Shown piece by piece: positions 33,466 through 41,008 of a DNA stretch of 47,234 nt. The stretch lies in assembly GCA_910587665.1 (NCBI GenBank), contig CAJUMZ010000023.1:1-47234 (forward strand), read 5' to 3'. The notes below the pieces were generated by a model. That model was not told the DNA's origin. It did no database searches and was given only the letters and a program-made list of their open reading frames with translations. The DNA comes from an uncultured Muribaculum sp. (GTDB lineage: Bacteria > Bacteroidota > Bacteroidia > Bacteroidales > Muribaculaceae). How positions within the stretch are numbered: position 1 is the first letter of the stretch; the number at the start of each line of letters is the position of its first letter. A program made the translations under genes and the position numbers.

Positions 33466-35283
33466 TCAATACACGATTAATTTCAAATTAAGCTGACTTA
33501 GGTTATCATTTACAATGTATACTCCTGGTAGGAGATTGCCGGTGACAACATGATCGGTAACCGACCGGCATGAAGCGACACACCTTCCCTGCATATCATA
33601 TACCGACATGCCGTCAAGCTCCACATCTGCCGACACCGACATGCCGTCATAGGATATCCTTACGGGAGCGACGACAGCATCATCAATCGAGACCGTGGGC
33701 GACGTAACGTCGACCCTATACACGCCAAGCGCGCCGTTGCCAAGATACGCTACAAGGATGCCGCCGGTATGTTCACTCTCATCAGGCATATAGCGCACTT
33801 CAAGCCCCTGCACAAGATTGGAGGAAAAACCTTTGCCGTCACCAAGCCTCCACAATTCCCTATGTGTGTCAAAATCTGACATCAATGACGGCACATGCAC
33901 TATCTTTGCCGCTGAAGCCGCAGCTTCCCGGCCCGACTGCACTCCGTAGACAAGCATCTGCTTCCCTTCGATCACCGGCATCGCAAGACCTCCTATCCTC
34001 GGGTCACGCATGACCGGATACAAGCCGTCAGGGGCATAGCTGTCGAGCAACTCACAACTGCCGCCGGCATTGAAACGGTAAAGAGTGGGTGACAATGCGT
34101 CAAACGGCATCATGGTATATCCGTGAAGATAAAAGCAATCGTCACCGACCGGATATACCTTCATCATATATCCGTAATAGTCAGGATCCTCGACCATAAA
34201 ACCGAGCTCCATTATATCCGACAACTCTTCGACAGCACTTCCTCCGTCGATCTTCCATCTTACCACCTGCCACTCCATGGGGCTGTGAGACCCGAATCCG
34301 TCGGAATAATTCTCCGTGGCACCCCACATCTCGAAGCTGCCGCTCTTGATGCTTCCGGCAACCGTGATGTAGAAAGGTGCAATACCCTTTTTCATTGACA
34401 CGGATGCCACCTCTGTGGCGGTAACTGAATGGGTGTCGACATTGACGCCTTCAAGATCAAGCGTATAAAGTGTCACCTTATTATTGCCGATGGCATATGA
34501 GGAAGTCGTGAAGTAAATAGTGCCGTCATCATCGGTGCGGATCCAAGGCATCACCTGATCCAGCGGAAAGACTCCGCCCGCGGGAGCATAGACCCAAAGC
34601 ATCGGCAACTCCTCGCCTGTGGCAAGATCGTAACGGAGCAACCACACGCGCGATTTGTCGGAGTCCCAGCCGGCAGCCCTAAAACTACCGCGACAGAGAT
34701 ATATCGTGCCGTCGTTCACAACAAATCCATGAGTAAATGTCTCATGTTTCTTATGATCAGCCCCTATAGGATGGTCTACCGAAATATAAGTGTGATTTCC
34801 CAACGCATGCGATCTAAGCCATACCGAGGATAGTTTAAGCTTTGTCCCGTCATCAAACTCCGCCGGCTCAAACTGAGTCTCATCTATCTGCTGCTGATAC
34901 GCCTTTGTCTCTCCTGTGAAATGGAGTGGTTCCGCCTGACTTTCCAGAGGATATATCCATGTAAATCTTGCTTCTGTATCGCTTACCCTTACACGCCAGT
35001 AATAATCGCCCTCCGCCAAAGCGGTCTCAGAGAGTGACCTTGACCGATTTTCACCGGCATTAGGATCAGCCGCCTTAACCTCAACTGTCCTTACGCGACT
35101 AAAATCATCATATACCGACAATTCCAAATGAATTATCTTAAATTTGTCGGCTCTATCCAAAGTGATATTAAATGTGAACTTGCCTGAGCCATAACTTACT
35201 TTAGCCATATTTGCCGCTCCAGCGTCAGAAAAAGCTGACGCAAAGAACGCGATAACAAATGCTACTACCGAATACTTTTTCAT
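33466..35283 (-). CDS. Secreted beta-propeller-like protein with T9SS type A-like C-terminal tail
   Basis: 605 residues. The signal peptide MKKYSVVAFVIAFFASAFSDAGA is followed by a beta-sandwich region (about 30-125, with LSVYDDFSRVRTVEV and YWRVRVSD) and a long middle region (about 150-520) of repeated YxxDLATG/YTLDLEG-like blades. The last 60 residues contain LDGMSVYDMQGRCVASC and LLPGVYIVNDN ending KLIVY, the layout of the Por_Secre_tail domain recognised by type IX secretion and then removed. The function of the body is unknown. It has its own promoter (35352-35383) and terminator and no obvious partner gene. Confidence 0.75.
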   Translation of the reverse strand: MKKYSVVAFVIAFFASAFSDAGAANMAKVSYGSGKFTFNITLDRADKFKIIHLELSVYDDFSRVRTVEVKAADPNAGENRSRSLSETALAEGDYYWRVRVSDTEARFTWIYPLESQAEPLHFTGETKAYQQQIDETQFEPAEFDDGTKLKLSSVWLRSHALGNHTYISVDHPIGADHKKHETFTHGFVVNDGTIYLCRGSFRAAGWDSDKSRVWLLRYDLATGEELPMLWVYAPAGGVFPLDQVMPWIRTDDDGTIYFTTSSYAIGNNKVTLYTLDLEGVNVDTHSVTATEVASVSMKKGIAPFYITVAGSIKSGSFEMWGATENYSDGFGSHSPMEWQVVRWKIDGGSAVEELSDIMELGFMVEDPDYYGYMMKVYPVGDDCFYLHGYTMMPFDALSPTLYRFNAGGSCELLDSYAPDGLYPVMRDPRIGGLAMPVIEGKQMLVYGVQSGREAAASAAKIVHVPSLMSDFDTHRELWRLGDGKGFSSNLVQGLEVRYMPDESEHTGGILVAYLGNGALGVYRVDVTSPTVSIDDAVVAPVRISYDGMSVSADVELDGMSVYDMQGRCVASCRSVTDHVVTGNLLPGVYIVNDNLSQLNLKLIVY

Positions 35284-35351
35284 ACTTAAGAATTATGTTA
35301 TAATTGGTTATAATTTCGCATCAATCAGTTCACTCTGATTTCATTTACGCT

Positions 35352-35383
35352 CAAATGTAATCAAAATCGATACCTCGCACAAA
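35352..35383 (-). promoter_or_regulatory. Promoter of the T9SS-tail protein gene
   Basis: Minus-strand TTTG (35383-35380), exactly 20 bp, TACATTTG (35359-35352), giving a leader of about 60 nt. Confidence 0.8.
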
Positions 35384-35449
35384 TAAAATCATAATTATTT
35401 TTCAATAATATTATCAAATTTTTAATATTTAGCAATTTAACTTCAAATA

Positions 35450-35481
35450 TTTGCATTTACGAGAAAAAGTCATTACCTTTG
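35450..35481 (+). promoter_or_regulatory. Promoter of tRNA-Leu
   Basis: TTTG (35450-35453), exactly 20 bp, TACCTTTG (35474-35481), 11 bases before the mature tRNA 5' end. Confidence 0.85.
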
Positions 35482-35492
35482 TCCCCGCAAAT

Positions 35493-35574
35493 GCCCGGAT
35501 GGCGGAATCGGTAGACGCGCTGGTCTCAAACACCAGTGGAGCAATCCATCCCGGTTCGATCCCGGGTCCGGGTA
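35493..35574 (+). tRNA. tRNA-Leu (anticodon CAA)
   Basis: 82-nt class II tRNA. Acceptor GCCCGGA (35493-35499) pairs with TCCGGGT (35567-35573); the anticodon stem CTGGT/ACCAG encloses loop CTCAAAC with anticodon CAA at 35527-35529, reading UUG. A short variable arm and the T stem-loop CCCGG-TTCGATC-CCGGG follow; the discriminator is A35574. The 3' CCA is not encoded (CGA follows) and must be added by the nucleotidyltransferase. Confidence 0.97.
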
Positions 35575-35576
35575 CG

Positions 35577-35620
35577 AATAATGGCTGAAAATCATCTGAT
35601 TTTCAGCCATTATTTCTTAT
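35577..35620 (+). terminator. tRNA-Leu intrinsic terminator
   Basis: Perfect 18-bp stem (35577-35594 with 35597-35614) and a two-base loop, TC, ending ATTATTTCTTAT. It directly follows the tRNA, so the tRNA is a single-gene transcript. Confidence 0.85.
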
Positions 35621-35687
35621 ATAAGACATACTAAATAGTGTATCAAAAAGCCACAGGCATATTTACTTAAACTTATCTACGACATTT

Positions 35688-36194
35688 ATGGACTCCATTG
35701 CTCGCAAAAAGGTTTTCGATTTCTTGAAAAAGCATAACATAGTTTTTGAATGCTATGAACATCCGGCGGCAGCCACAGTGGAGGAGGCTCTTCGACATTC
35801 TGAAAATATGTGTGATGCCACACACTGTAAGAATTTATTCCTCAGAAATAGAAAAGGGACTTTACATTTCCTTGTAATAATGGAATGGTCAAAGAAACTT
35901 GACATCCACCGCTTGGGGGAAATCATTGGAGAAGGACACCTTTCTTTTGCATCACCGGATAGAATGATGAAATATCTCGGCGTGACACCCGGCTCTGTGT
36001 CATTGTTTGGCGTAATAAATGACATTGACAACGATGTGTTGCTAATCATTGACTCCGAACTTGACAGCGCGCCAAAACTCAGCTTCCATCCCAATGACAA
36101 CACTGCCACCCTTGTAATCGACAATGTTGGATTTCATAATTTTTTGAAATATTGCGGCAATAAACACAAGTTCATCACCATTGATGACCATTGA
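35688..36194 (+). CDS. YbaK/ProX-type prolyl-tRNA editing domain protein
   Basis: 168-residue free-standing trans-editing protein. HPAAATVEEALRHSENMCDA, THCKNLFLRNRKGTLHFLVI (with the conserved Lys) and FASPDRMMKYLGVTPGSVSLFG match the YbaK/aminoacyl-tRNA synthetase-associated domain of the PrdX/ProXp-ala group, which hydrolyses mischarged alanyl-tRNA-Pro. No signal peptide, so cytoplasmic. It follows tRNA-Leu and its terminator and shows no clear promoter box. Confidence 0.92.
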   Translation: MDSIARKKVFDFLKKHNIVFECYEHPAAATVEEALRHSENMCDATHCKNLFLRNRKGTLHFLVIMEWSKKLDIHRLGEIIGEGHLSFASPDRMMKYLGVTPGSVSLFGVINDIDNDVLLIIDSELDSAPKLSFHPNDNTATLVIDNVGFHNFLKYCGNKHKFITIDDH

Positions 36195-36229
36195 CCGCAC
36201 GTTAAATAATATGACGCAGCGTTTTGGGA

Positions 36230-36261
36230 TTGGCAAGTTTGGTAATTTTTGCGTAACTTTA
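36230..36261 (+). promoter_or_regulatory. Putative promoter of the GH2 gene
   Basis: TTG (36230-36232), 21 bp, TAACTTTA (36254-36261; last base off consensus), leaving a leader of about 37 nt. Confidence 0.6.
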
Positions 36262-36304
36262 CGAAAATTCAAAATAACCGACTAACCATAATCACACAAC
36301 CAAA

Positions 36305-39300
36305 ATGTACAGACTTTCATCAATGCTGCTTGCAGTGGCAATATCGGCGAATGCCCTTGCCGTGAATGACTGGGAAAATCCGGGTGTGTTTGCAGAAGGA
36401 AGGCTCGCCCCGCGCGCCACTGCATTCCCTTACGCCACTCCGGAGGAAGCCTTGAAAGGCGATCATGCCGATTCGCCCTATTTCATGAGCCTTAACGGCA
36501 AGTGGGCTTTCAAGTTTTCGACCAAGCCCGCTGACCGCCCCGCCGATTTCTTCAAACCGGGCTATGACCACTCTTCATGGGACTCGATTCCCGTACCGTC
36601 TAACTGGGAAATGGAAGGCTATGGCACACCCATATACACAAATGTCGCCTATCCTTTTCCACGAAACATCCCCTACATCCCTCACGACGATAATCCCGTG
36701 GGAAGCTATACACGCACCTTCACCCTACCCTCGTCATGGAACGACAGGGAGGTGTATCTACACTTCGATGGCTCAACGGCAGGAATGTATGTGTGGGTCA
36801 ACGGACATAAGGCAGGCTACGTGCAAAGCACTAAAAACCCGTCGGAATTTGACATCACAAAATATCTTAAGCCGGGCGAAAACCGCATCTCATGCGAAGT
36901 ATATCGCTGGACCGACGGCTCTTACCTCGAAGACCAGGATTTCTGGCGGCTTTCAGGCATCGACCGCGACGTATACCTCTACTCCACCGCCAACAAGCGC
37001 ATACTTGACTTTTTTGCCGACGCAAGCCTTGACCGCAACTACCGCAACGGCGAGCTGCATCTTGACGTGACGCTCCAGAATCTTGACCACGCTTCTGCCG
37101 CCACCCGCATTGACGCGGCAATATATGACGCGGCAGGCAAGCGAGTATACAATGGAAGCAAAGCCGCCACTCTCCTCGGCGCGTCAACAGAAGAAGTCAA
37201 ATTCAATGCCACAATAAAGAATGTCAACAAGTGGAGCGGCGAGACACCATACCTCTATACAATTGTGATAACACTGCGCGGCAACGACGGCAACGTGATC
37301 GAATCCACGTCGGCACGTATCGGATTCCGCAAGGTGGAGATCAAAGACAGCCGCCTGATGGTCAACGGCAAGGCCATTGAAGTGCACGGAGTCAACCTGC
37401 ATGAGCACAATGACTTGACCGGACACGCAGTCGACCGCGAGACCATGATGAAAGATATCCGCACCATGAAGCGACATAACATCAATGCCGTGCGCACAAG
37501 CCATTACCCGCAGTCACCCCTATGGTATGACCTTTGCGACGAGTACGGTATCTACCTCGTCAACGAGGCAAACATCGAGGCTCATGGCATGGGCGCCGCA
37601 CTCCAGGGAGGATACGACCCCGTCAACCATCCAGCCCACGAGCCGTCATGGAAACCTGCGATACTCGATCGCCAGCAACTGCTTGTAGAGCGCGACAAAA
37701 ACCATCCGAGCGTGATAGTCTGGTCAATGGGCAACGAGTGTGGCAACGGTGAAAACTTCACCGCTTCCTATGAGTGGATAAAATCGCGTGACACAAGCCG
37801 CCCCGTGCAGTTTGAACAAGCCGGTGAGAGTGCCAACACCGACATCGTATGCCCCATGTATCCGTCAATCGAATACATGAAAGACTATGCAAAGCGCGAA
37901 AATCCGGGTCGCCCATACATAATGTGCGAATATGCCCACGCCATGGGCAATTCGACCGGAAACGTCCAGGAGTATTTCGACATAATACGCACATCTCCCC
38001 AAATGCAGGGGGGATTCATCTGGGACTGGGTCGACCAAGGACTGCTCACCAAAGATGAAAACGGCGACCCTTATTGGGCTTACGGAGGCGACTTCGGCGC
38101 ATACAATTATACTAATGACGAGAACTTCTGTATCAACGGACTCGTGCAGCCCGACCGCACCCCGCATCCCGGACTGATGGAAGTGAAGAAAGTTTACCAG
38201 GATATCCGCTTTGCCCCGGTTGACGTGGCAAAAGGTAAGTTTGAGGTGCAAAACCACTTCATGTACCGCGACCTTAAAGACTACACATTCCGATGGGAAC
38301 TGCTGAAAAACGGCGAAAAGACCGCCTCAGGCGACTTTGCAGTCATCCTCCCCGCCGGAAAGAGCAAGACCGTAAGCATCGAGCGGTTCCCCGTGGTTGA
38401 CACAAACGACGGCAACGAATACCACCTGTCGGTATATGCGATGACACGCAACGGCGACGACATAATACCCGCGGGTCATGAGGTGGCGCGCGAGCAATTT
38501 GCCATCACCGAACACAAGACATTTGACATCATCTACAATGGCGGCAGCCAAGCCCGCATGACAACAGAAGGCCACAACTGGATATTTGAGTGCGCCGGCG
38601 GCGTCAGGATCGTATTTGACAACCGTAACGGCGAGTTGAGAAGCTATTCCATCAACGGGCATAATCTCCTTGCAGGATCACCCCAACCTTCATTCTGGCG
38701 CGCGCCGACCGACAATGACCGCGGCAGTGGCGCACAAGTCAGGCTCAACGCATGGCGCTGCGCGGCTGACAACAAAAAGCTTATTGACGTAACCCACTCT
38801 TCCAACTCACCGCTACAGACAGTCACGGCGCGCTACCGCCTCAACGACGTCGATGCCGACTATACTATAATATATACTGTACTACCTGACGGCAGGATCG
38901 AGATCACCGCCAAGCTTGATTGCGGGAAGGACACCCCCGGACTTATGCGTTTCGGCATGCAGATACCCATGTGGCGGTCGATGGACTGCCTGACATGGTA
39001 CGGAAGAGGACCGTGGGAAAATTATTCCGACCGCAAGACGGCGTCATTCATGGGCGTATGGAAGAGCAATGTTTCCGACACATTCTACCCCTACATATTC
39101 CCGCAGGAGACAGGCAACCACACCGACGTGCGATGGGCTACACTGACCGGAGGTTCGGGCTACGGCATTATGGTAACAGGCATGCAGCCATTGAATGTCA
39201 GCGCGCTTGATGTGACACCCGCCGACCTTGACGCCGGCATACGTAAGCACCATATGCACAGCAGCGACGTGCGCCACTCTCGCAGTAATGTCTGGCTCAA

Positions 39301-39436
39301 TGTAGATCTTGCACAGCGCGGACTCGGTGGCGACAACAGCTGGGGCGCAACTCCCCACAAGCCATATCACCTGCCCGCGGGCAACTACTCATACTCATTT
39401 GTCATCTCACCTGTAAAAGTAATGAGCCAACAATAA
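36305..39436 (+). CDS. Secreted glycoside hydrolase family 2 beta-galactosidase
   Basis: 1043-residue exported LacZ-type enzyme (signal MYRLSSMLLAVAISANALA). Order of domains: sugar-binding jelly roll (about 40-220, with PVPSNWEMEGYGTPIYTNV), immunoglobulin-like domain, TIM barrel (about 335-620), then the second Ig domain and the galactose-mutarotase-like beta-galactosidase small chain at the end. The acid/base is Glu478 in WSMGNECGNG and the nucleophile Glu542 in IMCEYAHAMGN. It cleaves terminal beta-galactosides; as an exported enzyme it acts on host or dietary glycans. It is monocistronic with its own promoter and terminator. Confidence 0.95.
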   Translation: MYRLSSMLLAVAISANALAVNDWENPGVFAEGRLAPRATAFPYATPEEALKGDHADSPYFMSLNGKWAFKFSTKPADRPADFFKPGYDHSSWDSIPVPSNWEMEGYGTPIYTNVAYPFPRNIPYIPHDDNPVGSYTRTFTLPSSWNDREVYLHFDGSTAGMYVWVNGHKAGYVQSTKNPSEFDITKYLKPGENRISCEVYRWTDGSYLEDQDFWRLSGIDRDVYLYSTANKRILDFFADASLDRNYRNGELHLDVTLQNLDHASAATRIDAAIYDAAGKRVYNGSKAATLLGASTEEVKFNATIKNVNKWSGETPYLYTIVITLRGNDGNVIESTSARIGFRKVEIKDSRLMVNGKAIEVHGVNLHEHNDLTGHAVDRETMMKDIRTMKRHNINAVRTSHYPQSPLWYDLCDEYGIYLVNEANIEAHGMGAALQGGYDPVNHPAHEPSWKPAILDRQQLLVERDKNHPSVIVWSMGNECGNGENFTASYEWIKSRDTSRPVQFEQAGESANTDIVCPMYPSIEYMKDYAKRENPGRPYIMCEYAHAMGNSTGNVQEYFDIIRTSPQMQGGFIWDWVDQGLLTKDENGDPYWAYGGDFGAYNYTNDENFCINGLVQPDRTPHPGLMEVKKVYQDIRFAPVDVAKGKFEVQNHFMYRDLKDYTFRWELLKNGEKTASGDFAVILPAGKSKTVSIERFPVVDTNDGNEYHLSVYAMTRNGDDIIPAGHEVAREQFAITEHKTFDIIYNGGSQARMTTEGHNWIFECAGGVRIVFDNRNGELRSYSINGHNLLAGSPQPSFWRAPTDNDRGSGAQVRLNAWRCAADNKKLIDVTHSSNSPLQTVTARYRLNDVDADYTIIYTVLPDGRIEITAKLDCGKDTPGLMRFGMQIPMWRSMDCLTWYGRGPWENYSDRKTASFMGVWKSNVSDTFYPYIFPQETGNHTDVRWATLTGGSGYGIMVTGMQPLNVSALDVTPADLDAGIRKHHMHSSDVRHSRSNVWLNVDLAQRGLGGDNSWGATPHKPYHLPAGNYSYSFVISPVKVMSQQ

Positions 39437-39461
39437 AAGCAACCAAGCAAAATTGTTTTGT

Positions 39462-39503
39462 AAAGGAGTCGTGTCATAATTTTGATACGGCTCCTTTTGT
39501 TTA
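39462..39503 (+). terminator. Intrinsic terminator of the GH2 gene
   Basis: 15-bp stem with two G-U pairs, AAAGGAGTCGTGTCA (39462-39476) with TGATACGGCTCCTTT (39483-39497), followed by TGTTTATT. Confidence 0.85.
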
Positions 39504-39514
39504 TTCTGTAATTG

Positions 39515-39570
39515 AAAAGTTCACGCGATTATGCAAGCCTCTGCCATGAGAAGCACAAAAGTTCACGCGA
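39515..39570 (+). repeat. 14-bp direct repeat pair upstream of fimbrillin 3
   Basis: AAAAGTTCACGCGA at 39515-39528 and again at 39557-39570, 42 bp apart (four helical turns). Confidence 0.7.
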
Positions 39571-39639
39571 ATAGAGTTAATAAACGTTAAATATAAAAAG
39601 ATTTTGATTTTCATTTTTGCCTTTACTTATTGTTACATT

Positions 39640-39661
39640 ATTGTGACAAATTAATCACAAT
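39640..39661. promoter_or_regulatory. Palindromic operator-like site 1
   Basis: Perfect 7+7 palindrome ATTGTGA-N8-TCACAAT. The half site TGTGA/TCACA resembles binding sites of CRP/FNR-superfamily regulators. It lies 226 bp upstream of the fimbrillin 3 start. Confidence 0.6.
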
Positions 39662-39683
39662 GCAATGTCTTTGATATTACAAA

Positions 39684-39710
39684 ACAATAACTTACGAGTT
39701 ACGTTATTGT
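39684..39710. promoter_or_regulatory. Inverted repeat between the two operator-like sites
   Basis: ACAATAAC (39684-39691) with GTTATTGT (39703-39710) and an 11-base centre. No T-run follows, so it is not a terminator; a protein-binding site is possible. A TGTGATATTG half-site follows at 39711. Confidence 0.4.
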
Positions 39711-39728
39711 TGTGATATTGTTTCATTC

Positions 39729-39748
39729 GTGTGACAAAATAAGCACAC
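39729..39748. promoter_or_regulatory. Palindromic operator-like site 2
   Basis: GTGTG-N10-CACAC. The core 39730-39747 is identical to 39642-39659 in 16 of 18 bases, so both are probably sites for the same regulator; they are 88 bp apart. Confidence 0.55.
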
Positions 39749-39886
39749 AAACCCGCTAAATCACTATACCACAATCATCTATCCAAGCAAAATCACTAAA
39801 CTTTTTTTGAACCAATCTCGTTATAATGTCAAAGTGAATGATAATTCAATTTAGGAAAAAGTTAGTTTTTAAAATTCATCGACATT

Positions 39887-40924
39887 ATGATAAAGAAGTT
39901 CTTTTTGGCAAGCGTAGCTGCAACAATGATGACAGCATGTTCAGTAGAGGAAGGGTTTGACACTCCTGTAGCAGCTAACGAAATCACATTTAGTGTGGAA
40001 TCCGGCAGCACATCGCGCCAAATCGCAACATACTCAGCCAACAGCACTGACCGTTTTATCATCTCGGCACGCCACAACGGAGTGGCTTTCATCGACGAGG
40101 AGCCTGTATCACTCAGCCATGGAGGATGGATCAACCGCAACGCATCTCATGTCTGGCCGGCTGAAGGCAATGTCGACTTTTTCGCATATCTTTACGACGA
40201 GACCGCAAACAATGAGCATGCACCCTTACTTGACATAGAGCAAAGCCGCGCAAAACTCCGTTCATTCAGCGTTGCAGCAGATGCCTCACGCCAGGCATCT
40301 CTTAAATATGCCTCCGCACCTGAGCGCTGTGCGGCAGGCGGCAGTGTCCCCCTCCAATTCAAGGAAGCTCTCTCTGAAATTGTATTCTGCGCCAAAAACT
40401 CAAGCTCCAAGCTCCATGTAGAGATCAGCGAGATAGAGGTATGCAACGTACATATGCAGGGCGACTTTATATTTCCCGCAGGAAAGAAAGCGGCGTCATG
40501 GGATGTAAGCTCAAGCAGCCCCAAAACCTCAAAAGCGGCGTTTGAGGTAAAAACCGTCGGCAAGGAAATGGACTGCCTCGGCGAAGAGACTACAATGCAC
40601 CTTATACCGCAATCATCTGACTGCGCCACTTCCGAAAACGGATATTCCGATGGTTTCTCAATAGTGTTCCGCTGTGCTGTATGGCAACTTTCCGATCCCG
40701 CAAAGGGTGTTCAGGAGAGCGACAACATGCTTATCGGCGACAAGAATGCCGACGGCAGCGTGACTTTCGGCGAACTCCGCATACCGCTGGAAATCAACTG
40801 GCATTCAGGATGCCGCTATGTATACTCAGTCAACTTCGGTGCAGGTGGCATCAGCGGAATCCCCGTTACCGGAGGCACAATGCTCCCCGTCGCCTTCGCC
40901 GCCCAATGCGAATCCATCAATTAA
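39887..40924 (+). CDS. Solitary fimbrillin family protein 3
   Basis: 345-residue lipoprotein precursor with signal MIKKFFLASVAATMMTAC (lipobox Cys18). WINRNASHVWPAEGNVDFFAYL, VPLQFKEALSEIVFCAK and LEINWHSGCRYVYSVNFG are the usual Mfa-like fimbrillin blocks, and TSRQIATYSANSTDRF after the linker offers Arg sites for trypsin-like maturation. Unlike the pair at 28.5-30.6 kb, it stands alone without DUF3575/DUF5119 partners, behind a 450-bp AT-rich intergenic region with several repeat elements. This suggests separate regulation and assembly with products encoded elsewhere. Confidence 0.85.
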   Translation: MIKKFFLASVAATMMTACSVEEGFDTPVAANEITFSVESGSTSRQIATYSANSTDRFIISARHNGVAFIDEEPVSLSHGGWINRNASHVWPAEGNVDFFAYLYDETANNEHAPLLDIEQSRAKLRSFSVAADASRQASLKYASAPERCAAGGSVPLQFKEALSEIVFCAKNSSSKLHVEISEIEVCNVHMQGDFIFPAGKKAASWDVSSSSPKTSKAAFEVKTVGKEMDCLGEETTMHLIPQSSDCATSENGYSDGFSIVFRCAVWQLSDPAKGVQESDNMLIGDKNADGSVTFGELRIPLEINWHSGCRYVYSVNFGAGGISGIPVTGGTMLPVAFAAQCESIN

Positions 40925-40996
40925 CCAAAGGGATTCAACAATGTGTTTAAAAACGTAATAGTTTGACTTGCCGCCACAATTATCATGATTTTTATG

Positions 40997-41004
40997 TAAC
41001 TTTG
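40997..41004 (+). promoter_or_regulatory. TAACTTTG box directly before the MsbA-like gene
   Basis: Exact TAnnTTTG box ending 4 bases before the ATG; no TTTG at the usual 20-bp distance (a TTG lies 26 bp upstream). If used, the transcript would be leaderless. Confidence 0.4.
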
Positions 41005-41008
41005 TGGC

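Noticed and set aside
14722..39436. Possible polysaccharide utilisation locus (GH3, TonB receptor, CE2-like esterase, GH2)
   Set aside because: The genes are scattered over 25 kb, on both strands, each with its own promoter or terminator, interrupted by housekeeping genes, and there is no SusD or dedicated regulator.
9245..39855. 14-base match AATTCAATTTAGGA near 9248 and near 39843
   Set aside because: Matches of this length are expected by chance in 47 kb with AT-rich spacers; no shared context.
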